64,000 nt of DNA from Nonomuraea harbinensis. Lineage in GTDB: Bacteria > Actinomycetota > Actinomycetes > Streptosporangiales > Streptosporangiaceae. How positions within the stretch are numbered: position 1 is the stretch's first letter; each line of letters begins with the position of its first letter. Of the stretch, positions 34,937 through 43,835 are shown piece by piece. The position numbers and the translations under genes were made by a program. Where the stretch lies: the NCBI RefSeq assembly GCF_019396385.1, contig NZ_JAHKRN010000040.1, forward strand, positions 1-64,000, in the 5' to 3' direction. The notes under the pieces are model-generated. The model ran no database searches. It was not told the DNA's origin and saw only the letters and a program-made list of their open reading frames with translations.

Positions 34937-36586
34937 ATGACGTTGCCGCAGCTGTACATGGTGTTGCTGGTGGGCGGCCTGGTGCTGCTCGCCAGCATCG
35001 CCGCGGCGCGCACCGCAGCCCGCCTCGGCCTGCCCAGCCTCCTGCTGTTCCTCGGGCTGGGCGTCCTGGTCGGGGAGGACGTGCTGGGCATCCCCTTCGA
35101 CGACGCCCAGCTCGCCCAGACCCTGGGAACGACGGCGCTGGCCGTCATCCTGGTCGAGGGCGGGCTGAGCACCCGGTGGGCCGACGTCCGCCGGCTGCTC
35201 GCCCCCTCGGCCATGCTGGCCACCGCCGGCGTGGTCATCAGCGTGCTCGTGACCGCCACGGGCGCGCACTACCTGCTGGGCATGGACTGGCAGCTCGCGC
35301 TGCTGCTCGGCGCCATCGTGTCGTCCACCGACGCGGCGGCGGTCTTCGCCGTGCTGCGGTCGCTGCCGCTGCCGCGCAAGCTGGCCAGCATGGTCGAGGC
35401 CGAGTCCGGCTTCAACGACGCGCCCACCGTGATCCTGGTGCTGGTCTTCAGCGCCTCCGGTGGACTGCCCGGCCCGTTCGCCATCGGCGGGCAGATGGTC
35501 TACCAGATCACCACGGGCGCGCTCATCGGTCTGGGCGTGGCCCTGGTCGGCGTGGTGACGCTGCGCTACGTGGCGCTGCCCGCCACCGGGCTGTACCCGC
35601 TGGCCTCCTTCGGTTTCGGCATCTGCGCCTTCGCCGCGGCGGGCGCGGCCAACGCCTCCGGCATCATCGCCGCCTACCTGTCGGGGATCGTGCTCGGCAA
35701 CGCCGTGCTGCCGCACCGGGCCGCCACCCGGTCCTTCGCCGAGGGCGCGGGCTGGCTCGCGCAGATCGGGCTGTTCGTCATGCTCGGCCTGCTGGTCGAC
35801 CCGAGCGAGCTGCTCCACGCGCTGCTGCCGGCGCTCGTCATCGGCGCCTTCCTGCTGCTGGTGGCCCGGCCGGTCTCGGTGCTCCTGTGCCTGGTGCCGT
35901 TCCGGGTGCCCTGGCGCGAGCAGGCGTTCATCTCCTGGGCGGGGCTGCGCGGGGCGGTGCCGATCGTGCTGACGACGTTCCCGATCGTGGCCCAGGTGCC
36001 CGGCGCGCTCGACCTGCTGCACATCGTCTTCGTGCTGGTCGTGGTGTTCACCCTGATCCAGGGGCCCGCCCTGCTCGGGATCACCCGCCTGCTCGGCCTG
36101 GTCAGGCCGGAGGAGGCCCGGGAGGTGGACATCGAGTCGGCGCCGCTCGACGTGCTCGACGCCGAGCTGCTCACGGTCTCCGTCCCCGAAGGATCGATGC
36201 TGCACGGGGTGGAGGTGTCGGAGCTGCGTCTGCCCCGTCCGGCGGTCATCAGCCTGGTCATCCGCGGCAGCTCCGCGCTCGTGCCCCTTCCAGAGTCCCG
36301 GCTGTACGAGGGCGACCAGCTGCTGATCGTCGCCACCTCCCGCACCCGCGACGAGGTCGAGCGGCGCCTGCGAGCCGTCGGCCGCCGCGGCCGGCTGGCC
36401 CGCTGGCACGGCGAGAGCGGCGATCCGGACCCCAGACCCGACCGACCCCACAAGAACAACGGAGGCAGAGGGAGATGGAGATCACACCGGCGACGGTCCC
36501 CGGAACCGGCCACATTTACCAGATCAGAACCAGAAGAGGTGACCGGCTCGCCTTCATCGATTACCACGACGGCCGACGCGCGCTGA
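34937..36586 (+). CDS. CPA1-type K+/H+ antiporter with TrkA-C domain
   Basis: 549 aa. Twelve or so TM helices (1-385) form the antiporter core with SSTDAAAVFAVLRS and AESGFNDAPTVILV, the paired Asp region of NhaP2/CvrA enzymes. A cytoplasmic TrkA_C ligand-binding domain follows (about 405-490). The last 37 or so residues, Arg/Ser/Pro-rich and without homology features, overlap the 5' end of the next gene in another frame. The C-terminus may therefore be a recent read-through or a frameshift product. ATG with GAGGAGGGG upstream, 16 bases after the preceding gene. Confidence 0.9.
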   Translation: MTLPQLYMVLLVGGLVLLASIAAARTAARLGLPSLLLFLGLGVLVGEDVLGIPFDDAQLAQTLGTTALAVILVEGGLSTRWADVRRLLAPSAMLATAGVVISVLVTATGAHYLLGMDWQLALLLGAIVSSTDAAAVFAVLRSLPLPRKLASMVEAESGFNDAPTVILVLVFSASGGLPGPFAIGGQMVYQITTGALIGLGVALVGVVTLRYVALPATGLYPLASFGFGICAFAAAGAANASGIIAAYLSGIVLGNAVLPHRAATRSFAEGAGWLAQIGLFVMLGLLVDPSELLHALLPALVIGAFLLLVARPVSVLLCLVPFRVPWREQAFISWAGLRGAVPIVLTTFPIVAQVPGALDLLHIVFVLVVVFTLIQGPALLGITRLLGLVRPEEAREVDIESAPLDVLDAELLTVSVPEGSMLHGVEVSELRLPRPAVISLVIRGSSALVPLPESRLYEGDQLLIVATSRTRDEVERRLRAVGRRGRLARWHGESGDPDPRPDRPHKNNGGRGRWRSHRRRSPEPATFTRSEPEEVTGSPSSITTTADAR

Positions 36587-36744
36587 CCTTCTACGGCGAG
36601 AACGACTCCGACGACGTCGGCCGCACGGCCGAGCTGGAGCCCGACGAAGCCGACCGGCTCGCCGAGCTGCTGCACAGCCGGTCGCTCGACGACCGGCTGG
36701 CCGCGATCGAGCGCCGCCTGGCGGAGCTGGCCGCCGGCCGTTGA
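36475..36744 (+). CDS. KhtT N-domain-like antiporter regulatory protein
   Basis: 89 aa, MEITPATVPGTGHIYQIRTRRGDRLAFIDYHDGRRALTFY..., matching the N-terminal half of KhtT-like regulators of K+/H+ antiporters. A C-terminal helix follows (DDRLAAIERRLAELAAG). The usual RCK_C half is missing, but the antiporter itself carries a TrkA_C domain, so the two parts look redistributed. Strong ribosome-binding sequence GGAGGCAGAGGGAG before the ATG. Overlaps the antiporter by 112 bases in a different frame. Confidence 0.82.
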   Translation: MEITPATVPGTGHIYQIRTRRGDRLAFIDYHDGRRALTFYGENDSDDVGRTAELEPDEADRLAELLHSRSLDDRLAAIERRLAELAAGR

Positions 36745-36756
36745 CGGCGGCCGGTC

Positions 36757-36795
36757 CGGCCGGGAGGGCCCGGGTCAGGCGGGCCCTCCCGGCCG
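36757..36795. terminator. bidirectional terminator hairpin
   Basis: 16-bp perfect stem CGGCCGGGAGGGCCCG / CGGGCCCTCCCGGCCG with a 7-base loop, between the convergent KhtT-like and pectinase genes. Confidence 0.85.
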
Positions 36796-36841
36796 CGCAT
36801 CCGCTGCGCGGCCGGTCACGCAGACCAGCGCGTGGCAGGTT

Positions 36842-39106
36842 TCAGCGGATGCGTCCCGCGCCCGCACCGGCGGGAACCAGGGCGCGCAGCGCCCGCGGCG
36901 GGTGGACGCGGGTGTACAGGGCCGGCGTCCAGCCGGCGTCACCGCCGAGGCTCGCGCCGGCGGCGGCGTTGTGGGCGGCGACCAGATCGACCGGCCGGCC
37001 GTCGACCAGGTTGTCCTTCGCGGTGATGGCGGTGCCCTTGAACACGGTCAGCACCTTCTCGGCGGCGATGCCGTCGAACGCGTTGGCGTTCGCGTACACC
37101 TGCGACTGGAAGCCGACGCCGATGCTGTACACGTACGGGCCGCCACCCGTGAAGTAGTTGTTGTAGACGTGCACCTGGCCGAAGCGCACCCGCGGGGTCC
37201 GCTGGCCGAGCCCTTCGAAGTAGTTGTGGTGCACGGTCACCTTCAGCTTGTCCGCCTCCTGGTACGAAGCGGGGTTGTCGGTGTTGCCGATCAGCGTCAC
37301 CTTGTCGTGGTCGCTCAGGTGGTTCCACGACAGGGTCACGTAGTTCGAGCCGCGCACCACGTCGAGCAGCCCGTCGTGCACCTGGTACGGCCGGCCGAAG
37401 TACAGCGGCTGGTTCGCGTCCGGGTTGTCGCCGTCGTTCAGCGTGTTGTGGTCCAGCCACACGTGGGTCGAGCCGGAGATCTCGACGTTGTCGAAGGAGG
37501 CGTTCCAGTTGCCCTCCTCGCCGTCCGTCGGGTCCCATTGCGGGAAGCAGTCGGCCGTGTCGCTGATCGTGAGGTTGCGCACGATCACGTTGTCGGCGTT
37601 CCTGATCCGCAGGCCGAAGCTCTTCAGCGCGGCGTCGCGCCCCAGGCCGGCCAGGGTGACGTTGGAGCCGACCGCGATGCTCACGTACTCGCTCATGGCG
37701 TTGTACGAGGCGCGGCGCGCGTCCTCCAGCGGCCCTGACGGCGGGCTGGAGCGGCCCCACACGGCCGGGTCGTAGGCGGCCAGGTACGCCTCCAGGCTGT
37801 AGCCGCCGACGGCGTAGTCCGCACAGGTCAGCGGGTTGCCCGCGGCGTCGGTGTCGGCGTCTATCGCGCCCTTCACGTACACGATCCGCGGCCGGTTGTC
37901 GGCCGGCGCGCCGAGCGCGGCGATCAGCCCGGCCCTGGTGGAGACGACGTGCACGTCCTCCGGGCGGGCGGCGGAACCGCCCGTGGTGCCGGTGCCGGCC
38001 GCCGCCCAGCCGTCCTTCTCGCCGAGCGTCTCGCGGCCCAGCCGGTACGGGTCGGGCCGGTCGTGGTGGTGGCGGACGGGGTTCCAGCCGTCGCGGCCCC
38101 TCAGGTAGTGGTGAGGAGTGAGGCGGGCGGCGTCCCGGGTGGAGAGCTGCGGCCGGTCCTCGCCGGCGGTGGCGCCGGGGCCGTGGTTGCGGTACTCGGA
38201 CAGGCGCGCGTCCCGCCAGCTCAGGCCCGACATGTCGGTCCACGGGGCGTCCTTGAACTGCTGGCCCAGCCACGACTCGCGGACGAGCACCTGCCCGCGC
38301 GCCGTCGGCGACCCGCCCGCCGGCCACGGCCGGCCCAGGTGGTACGTCCCGGCGGGGGCGTCGCTGACCAGGTGGCTGCGGTGGATCAGGAACCCGTACG
38401 GGTTGGCCACCTCGGTGCTCGCGGCGGTGACGTAGCCGTTGTTGGCGGCGTCGCCCCGGTCCAGTGCCTTGATGACGCACCGGTCGAAGACGGCGGTGGC
38501 CCGGCCGAAGATGAAGTCCACGTCGCCTTCCACGTAGCAGTCGTGGAAGTACTGCCGGGCGGTCGCGCCCGCGCTCTCGGTGTTGGCGTAGAGCGTGTCC
38601 TGGTTGCCGATGAACCGGACGTTGTCGTACACCTGCCGGTCGCCGGTGGTGCGGACGGCGACGGCCTGGCTGGGGCCGTGCGCGGCCTCGTCGTAGGAGT
38701 TCTCGAACGTGAGGTCGCGGGCGGTGAAGTCGGGCGCGCTGATCACGTACGAGGCGCTGCCCGAGGTGCCGTACGGCCCGGAGCCGTCGGGCCGCTGGAT
38801 CGTGGCGGCGGCGTCGAAGGTCAGCACCACCTTGGCGGGGTCGTCGGTGTCTCCTGCGAGGGTGATGTGCGGCTTGTCGGCGGGGATGACGACCTGCTGC
38901 TTGTAGGTGCCCTCGCGGACGAGGACGGTCACCGGCCTGGCGTTGCCGGAGGGCACGGCGTCCACGGCGTCCTGCACGGTGGTGTGGTCGCCGGAGCCGT
39001 CGGCGGCGACCACGATGACGCTCCTGGGCGGGGGAGCGGCGGCGGCGGGGGCGGCCGCCGCGATGATCATGACGGCGATCACCGGGGGGAGTGACAGAAG
39101 TCGCAT
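36842..39106 (-). CDS. secreted pectinesterase (CE8)-pectate lyase (PL1) fusion
   Basis: 754 aa with a Sec signal peptide (to about AAAAPAAAA). Residues about 30-340 are a CE8 pectin methylesterase: FIGNQDTLYA, YVEGDVDFIFGRATAVFDRC (catalytic Asp pair) and YHLGRPW. A linker (about 345-385) joins to a PL1 pectate lyase (about 390-750): HVWLDHNTLNDGDN and LSDHDKVTLIGN supply the calcium ligands, and VTVHHNYFEGLGQRTPRVRFGQVHVYNNYF holds the catalytic Arg region. De-esterification and cleavage are normally separate enzymes, so the fusion couples consecutive steps. The ATG at 39106 follows GAGAGG; TTG two codons upstream is less likely. Operators upstream suggest repression. Confidence 0.93.
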   Translation of the reverse strand: MRLLSLPPVIAVMIIAAAAPAAAAPPPRSVIVVAADGSGDHTTVQDAVDAVPSGNARPVTVLVREGTYKQQVVIPADKPHITLAGDTDDPAKVVLTFDAAATIQRPDGSGPYGTSGSASYVISAPDFTARDLTFENSYDEAAHGPSQAVAVRTTGDRQVYDNVRFIGNQDTLYANTESAGATARQYFHDCYVEGDVDFIFGRATAVFDRCVIKALDRGDAANNGYVTAASTEVANPYGFLIHRSHLVSDAPAGTYHLGRPWPAGGSPTARGQVLVRESWLGQQFKDAPWTDMSGLSWRDARLSEYRNHGPGATAGEDRPQLSTRDAARLTPHHYLRGRDGWNPVRHHHDRPDPYRLGRETLGEKDGWAAAGTGTTGGSAARPEDVHVVSTRAGLIAALGAPADNRPRIVYVKGAIDADTDAAGNPLTCADYAVGGYSLEAYLAAYDPAVWGRSSPPSGPLEDARRASYNAMSEYVSIAVGSNVTLAGLGRDAALKSFGLRIRNADNVIVRNLTISDTADCFPQWDPTDGEEGNWNASFDNVEISGSTHVWLDHNTLNDGDNPDANQPLYFGRPYQVHDGLLDVVRGSNYVTLSWNHLSDHDKVTLIGNTDNPASYQEADKLKVTVHHNYFEGLGQRTPRVRFGQVHVYNNYFTGGGPYVYSIGVGFQSQVYANANAFDGIAAEKVLTVFKGTAITAKDNLVDGRPVDLVAAHNAAAGASLGGDAGWTPALYTRVHPPRALRALVPAGAGAGRIR

Positions 39107-39126
39107 GCGCAACCTCTCGTGAGGGT

Positions 39127-39140
39127 GGCAATCGGTTGCA
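39127..39140. promoter_or_regulatory. operator copy 1 at the pectinase promoter
   Basis: GGCAATCGGTTGCA, an imperfect palindrome just downstream of the predicted -10. A second copy lies 77 bp away (39204-39217). Confidence 0.6.
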
Positions 39141-39144
39141 CGAA

Positions 39145-39173
39145 ACGTTGACGTAGCTCTCCTGAAACGTCAA
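39145..39173 (-). promoter_or_regulatory. pectinase promoter
   Basis: Minus-strand TTGACG (39173-39168), 17-base spacer, CAACGT (39150-39145). Flanked by the two operator copies. An inverted repeat TTGACGT / ACGTCAA (39148-39154, 39167-39173) overlaps both hexamers. Confidence 0.5.
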
Positions 39174-39203
39174 TGGTTCCTAGTAAAACTGCACTGTTGC
39201 TGC

Positions 39204-39217
39204 GGCAAGCGGTTGCA
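39204..39217. promoter_or_regulatory. operator copy 2 at the pectinase promoter
   Basis: GGCAAGCGGTTGCA, 13 of 14 bases identical to copy 1, about 30 bases upstream of the -35. Two copies about seven helical turns apart could permit repression by looping. Confidence 0.6.
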
Positions 39218-39233
39218 GTCAAGGCGCGACAAA

Positions 39234-39255
39234 GCCCCCGCGCGGACGCGGGGGC
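39234..39255 (-). terminator. terminator of the IclR gene
   Basis: 9-bp perfect stem GCCCCCGCG / CGCGGGGGC with a 4-base loop, followed on the minus strand by TTTG; 8 bases after the iclR stop. Confidence 0.75.
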
Positions 39256-39263
39256 CGGTGACG

Positions 39264-40049
39264 CTAGGGCCGCGGGTAACCGAGGGCGGCGGACAGCTCC
39301 TGGGCCGACTCCGCCACCACCTTGCCCATCTCCTCCAGGCGCGACTCCGGGGGCACGCGGGTCAGCGACATGCTGATGGCCGCGACGATGAGGCGGCGGT
39401 GGTCGCGCACCGGGGCCGTGATGCCCCCGGGGAGGTCGTCCAGCTCGACCGCGCTCACCACGTACCCGAACTCCCGGACGTGCGCCAGGTCGGCGAGCCA
39501 CTGCTCCTCGTCGGCGATCGCCGAGTCCAGGCCGCCCGGCAGGGAGGCGTGCAGCAGCTCGCGCACGTGGTCCTGGTGCCAGTCGGCGAGCAGCGCCCGC
39601 CCCGCGCCCGCCATGAGAACCGGCACCGCGACGCCTTCCCAGACCCGGTGGTACGCCCGTGACGAGGGGGCCGACAACAGGGTGAGCACCTGCTCGCCGC
39701 GGAGCACGCACAGGTGGGTGTCCTCGTCGAAGGTGGACGCCAGCCGCCGCAGGCACGGCGCCGCCATCTGTGCCAGCCGGGCCTGCTGGGTGCGGGCCGC
39801 GAGCGCGAACAGCCGCCAGCCGAGCCGGTAGCGACGGGTCAGCGGGTCGCGTTCGACCATGCCCTCGGCCTCCAGTGCGCGCAGCGCCCGTGACACCTGG
39901 CTCTTCTCCCGCCCCAGGCGTTGCGCGATCCAGCTCACGCCGAATCCCTCGGCGTCACGTTCAGCGCCGTGACCAGCGAGAACGTCAAGGATCTCCAGGT
40001 CTCGGCGGAGACCCGCCGACGACACTGCCGGCCTCTCGGTCATGCTCAT
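39264..40049 (-). CDS. IclR-family transcriptional regulator
   Basis: 261 aa. The winged HTH at about 10-70 (LEILDVLAGHGAERDAEGFGVSWIAQRLGREKSQVSRALRALEAEGMVERD) is followed by the IclR effector domain with HLCVLRGEQVLTLL, AGAGRALLA and FGYVVSAVELDDLPGGITAPVRD. The ATG at 40049 or 40043 is the start; the upstream frame reads into the operator region. Divergent from the OpuC-type transporter, the likely target. The pectinase gene downstream is a second candidate. Confidence 0.9.
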   Translation of the reverse strand: MSMTERPAVSSAGLRRDLEILDVLAGHGAERDAEGFGVSWIAQRLGREKSQVSRALRALEAEGMVERDPLTRRYRLGWRLFALAARTQQARLAQMAAPCLRRLASTFDEDTHLCVLRGEQVLTLLSAPSSRAYHRVWEGVAVPVLMAGAGRALLADWHQDHVRELLHASLPGGLDSAIADEEQWLADLAHVREFGYVVSAVELDDLPGGITAPVRDHRRLIVAAISMSLTRVPPESRLEEMGKVVAESAQELSAALGYPRP

Positions 40050-40065
40050 CCGTTCATAACAATGG

Positions 40066-40084
40066 TGTTGCGCTAAGTGCAACA
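40066..40084. promoter_or_regulatory. IclR operator candidate
   Basis: Inverted repeat TGTTGC-N7-GCAACA, placed between iclR and the opuC promoter. Further TTGC/GCAA half-sites follow at 40089-40104. Fits IclR binding in a divergent control region. Confidence 0.55.
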
Positions 40085-40088
40085 GATT

Positions 40089-40117
40089 TTGCAATCACCG
40101 CAACACGGTCATACGTT
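40089..40117 (+). promoter_or_regulatory. promoter of the opuC-type operon
   Basis: TTGCAA (40089-40094), 17-base spacer, TACGTT (40112-40117), about 39 bases before the first permease start. Immediately downstream of the IclR-type inverted repeat. Confidence 0.6.
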
Positions 40118-40155
40118 TACATGCCAGTGCAAGAGTAAGCGAAGGCGGTTCTTTC

Positions 40156-40795
40156 ATGACTTTCGGCGAGTACGTGGTCTCTCGATGGGGGACTCTCTCG
40201 CTGGCCGCTGCCGAACACGCCCTGGTCGTCGCCATCGCGATCGGCATCGCGACCGTGGTGGGCGTCGGCATCGGACTCCTCGGTTTCCAGGCGCCCAAGG
40301 TGCGCGGAGCCTCGCTGGCGCTGTCCGCGGGCATCCTCACCATCCCCTCGCTGGCACTGCTCACTCTGCTCATCCCGATCACCGGACTCGGCTGGGGGCC
40401 CACGCTCGTCGCGCTCACCGGGTACGCCTTCCTGCCGATCATCAGGAACACGGTGACCGGGCTGGACGGCGTCGACGCCGCCACCGTCGAGGCGGGCCGC
40501 GGGATGGGCCTGAGCGCCGCGAGGGTGCTGCTGAAGGTGCGGCTCCCGCTGGCCTGGCCGCTGATCCTGACCGGCGTCCGGGTCTCGGCCCAGATGCTCA
40601 TCGGCATCGCGGCCATCGCCGCCTACGTCGACGGCCCCGGCCTCGGCACCCAGATCTTCGAAGGACTGGCCAGGCTCGGCTCGGTGAACTCGCTGAACGC
40701 GACGCTCGCCGGAACGCTCGGCATCGTGGTCATCGCGGTGCTCTTCGACGCGTTCTTCTTCGCCGTCCGCCAGCTGACCACCCCTAGGGGGCTTC

Positions 40796-40809
<14 letters not shown>
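40156..40809 (+). CDS. glycine betaine/choline ABC permease (OpuCB/ProW type)
   Basis: 217-aa inner-membrane permease with 5-6 TM helices and the EAA loop AATVEAGRGMGLSAARVLLKVRLPLAWPLI. First gene of a four-gene osmoprotectant import operon in the order permease, ATPase, permease, binding protein. ATG at 40156. Its 3' end overlaps the ATPase gene by 14 bases. Confidence 0.9.
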
Positions 40810-41789
<980 letters not shown>

Positions 41790-41800
<11 letters not shown>

Positions 41801-42557
41801 CACGATCGCCATCGGCCGGTCCGGCGCGCCCGTCCGCGCCTCCGGACTGCGCCACGTGCTCACCCCGGCCGCGATCGCCGTCGTCCTGGTCGCCCTCTAC
41901 GCCTGGGTGAGCACGCTGGAGCTCGACTCCATCGAGCGCCGCAGCCTCAACCGCGAGGTGATCGTCGCCAAGGTGGTCGAGCACCTGCAGATGACCGTGG
42001 CGGCCACCGCCCTCGTGGTGATCATCGCGGTCCCGCTGGGCATCGTCGCCTCGCGCTCCAGGAACCGGTTCATCACCCCGGTGATCCTCACCGCGGGCAA
42101 CCTCGGGCAGGCCGTGCCGTGCATCGGGCTGCTCGTGCTGGCCACGTTCGTGCTGGGCGTGGGCTTCCAGACGGCGCTGGTCGGCCTGGTCATCTACGCC
42201 GTGCTGCCGGTGCTGCGCAACACCATGGTCGGGCTGCAGCAGATCGACCCCGCGCTCGTCGAGTCCGCCCGCGGCATGGGCATGACCAAGGGCCAGGTGC
42301 TGCGCCGGGTCGAGCTCAAGCTCGCCGTGCCCGCCATCCTCGCCGGTCTGCGCACCGCCCTGGTGCTGACCGTCGGCGTCGCCACGCTCGGCGCCTTCGT
42401 GGCCGCGGGCGGGCTGGGCGAACTGATCATCAACGGGCTCAAGCTCAACCGGATGCCCGTCACCATCGTCGGCGGCGTGCTGACCGCGTGCATCGCCTTC
42501 TTCATCGACTGGCTGGGCAGCCTCGCCGAGAAGCTGCTCAAGCCCCGGGGCATGTGA
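41790..42557 (+). CDS. glycine betaine/choline ABC permease (OpuCD/ProW type)
   Basis: 255 aa with 6 TM helices and the EAA loop LVESARGMGMTKGQVLRRVELKLAVPAIL. It has a longer N-terminal arm than the first permease, so the two probably form a heterodimer. GTG at 41790 inside the ATPase 3' end. Third gene of the operon. Confidence 0.9.
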
Positions 42558-42625
42558 CCCCGCCGACTTCCCATCCCTCGAATCCCGATTTTTCGTAAGG
42601 CCCCCACCGCGAGAGGTGTTTTCAC

Positions 42626-43600
42626 GTGTTTTCCCGCCCCGTCCGCCGTAAGTTCGCCGTGCTAGCAGCAGCGGCCCTGACCCTGACAGCGGCCGCCGGG
42701 TGCGGTGGCGGCGGAAGCGCCGTCGAGGCGTCCAGCGCAGGCACCGAGCTGGAGGGCGCCTCGTTCGTCGTCGGCTCCAAGGACTTCACCGAGAACATCG
42801 TGCTCGGCAAGATCGCCGTGCAGCTGCTCAAGGCGCACGGCGCCGAGGTCGAGGACAAGACCAACCTGGGCGGCACGGTCACCAACCGCAAGGCGCTGCA
42901 GGCCGGTGAGATCGACCTCTACTGGGAGTACTCCGGCACCGGCTGGATCGAGCACCTGAAGAAGACCGAGCCGATCCAGGACTCCGCCGAGCAGTTCAAG
43001 GCCACCGCGGAGGCCGACCTGGAGCAGAACCAGATCCGCTGGATCGGCCCGACGCCGCTCAACAACACCTACGCCCTGGCCATCCGCTCGGAGAAGGCGC
43101 AGGAGCTGGGCGTCAAGACGGTCTCCGACGTGGCCGAGCTGGCGAAGACCAAGCCGGAGGAGGTCACGATGTGCATCGAGACCGAGTTCTCCACCCGCGA
43201 CGACGGCCTGCCCGGCCTGACCAAGAAGTACGACTTCGAGATGCCCAAGGACCGGATCGCGCTGCTGGACACCGGCGTCGTCTACACCGAGACGGACAAG
43301 GGCGAGACATGTAACTTCGGCGAGGTGTTCACCACCGACGGCCGGATCGCCGCGCTCGACCTGACCGTGCTGGAGGACGACAAGAACTTCTTCCCGATCT
43401 ACAACGCCGCGGTCACCGTCAAGGACGACCTGTACAAGAAGCACCCGGCCCTGGAGCAGGTGCTGAACCCGGTCATCGCCAAGCTGGACGACGCCACCAT
43501 GCAGGCGCTCAACGCCCAGGTCGACGTGGACGGCAAGGAGCCCGGCACGGTCACCGCCGAATGGCTGGAGCAGAACGGCTTCCTGGGCAGCAGCAGCTGA
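42626..43600 (+). CDS. glycine betaine/choline-binding lipoprotein (OpuCC/ProX type)
   Basis: 324 aa. A lipoprotein signal ends in LTAAAGC. The mature protein shows the OpuAC fold: FVVGSKDFTENIVLGKIAVQLLKAHGAEVEDKTNLGG, LYWEYSGTGWIEHL and GPTPLNNTYALAI. Aromatic residues in these segments form the quaternary-ammonium cage in the family. GTG at 42626 after GAGAGG. Last gene of the operon. Confidence 0.93.
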   Translation: MFSRPVRRKFAVLAAAALTLTAAAGCGGGGSAVEASSAGTELEGASFVVGSKDFTENIVLGKIAVQLLKAHGAEVEDKTNLGGTVTNRKALQAGEIDLYWEYSGTGWIEHLKKTEPIQDSAEQFKATAEADLEQNQIRWIGPTPLNNTYALAIRSEKAQELGVKTVSDVAELAKTKPEEVTMCIETEFSTRDDGLPGLTKKYDFEMPKDRIALLDTGVVYTETDKGETCNFGEVFTTDGRIAALDLTVLEDDKNFFPIYNAAVTVKDDLYKKHPALEQVLNPVIAKLDDATMQALNAQVDVDGKEPGTVTAEWLEQNGFLGSSS

Positions 43601-43657
43601 CCGGCCGACCGCACCGGACGTGAGCCGGGGCGGTCGTACGAGTGATCGTCTCACCGT

Positions 43658-43688
43658 GAAGGGCCCGGGCGCGCGCGTCCGGGCCTTC
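43658..43688 (+). terminator. terminator of the opuC-type operon
   Basis: 10-bp GC-rich stem (GAAGG-CCCGG against CCGGGCCTTC with one bulged G), beginning 58 bases after the binding-protein stop. Confidence 0.65.
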
Positions 43689-43700
43689 GGCGTTCCCTCC

Positions 43701-43723
43701 CGGCTCCGAAAGTTTCGGAGCCG
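43701..43723. promoter_or_regulatory. 23-bp palindromic operator upstream of a LacI gene
   Basis: CGGCTCCGAAA and its exact complement surround a single central G, giving a CGAAA-G-TTTCG core. Such cores bind LacI-family regulators of glycoside metabolism in Streptomyces. It lies 112 bases before the LacI start. It could also form a hairpin, but no T tract follows. Confidence 0.6.
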
Positions 43724-43742
43724 CGGCGCATCCCTTACCCTC

Positions 43743-43821
43743 GTGAGTCGGCGTCGCGGAAGAGCCGGCCCGCATGGGCGTCGGCTCCGGCCGCGCCGCC
43801 GTGAGTCGGCGTCGCGGAAGA
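43743..43821. repeat. 21-bp direct repeat in the LacI leader
   Basis: A 21-base sequence beginning GTGAGTCGGCGTCGCG is present perfectly at 43743-43763 and 43801-43821. Each copy is followed by a CCGGCC-like end. The second copy ends just before the AAGGGAG ribosome-binding site of the LacI gene. Probably a local duplication of the leader. Confidence 0.85.
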
Positions 43822-43835
43822 AGGGAGCCGGCCGA

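Noticed and set aside
36586-36744. Long antiporter frame continuing as one gene with the KhtT-like protein
   Set aside because: The two lie in different reading frames. The small gene has its own strong ribosome-binding site and a complete N-terminus, so it is called separately.
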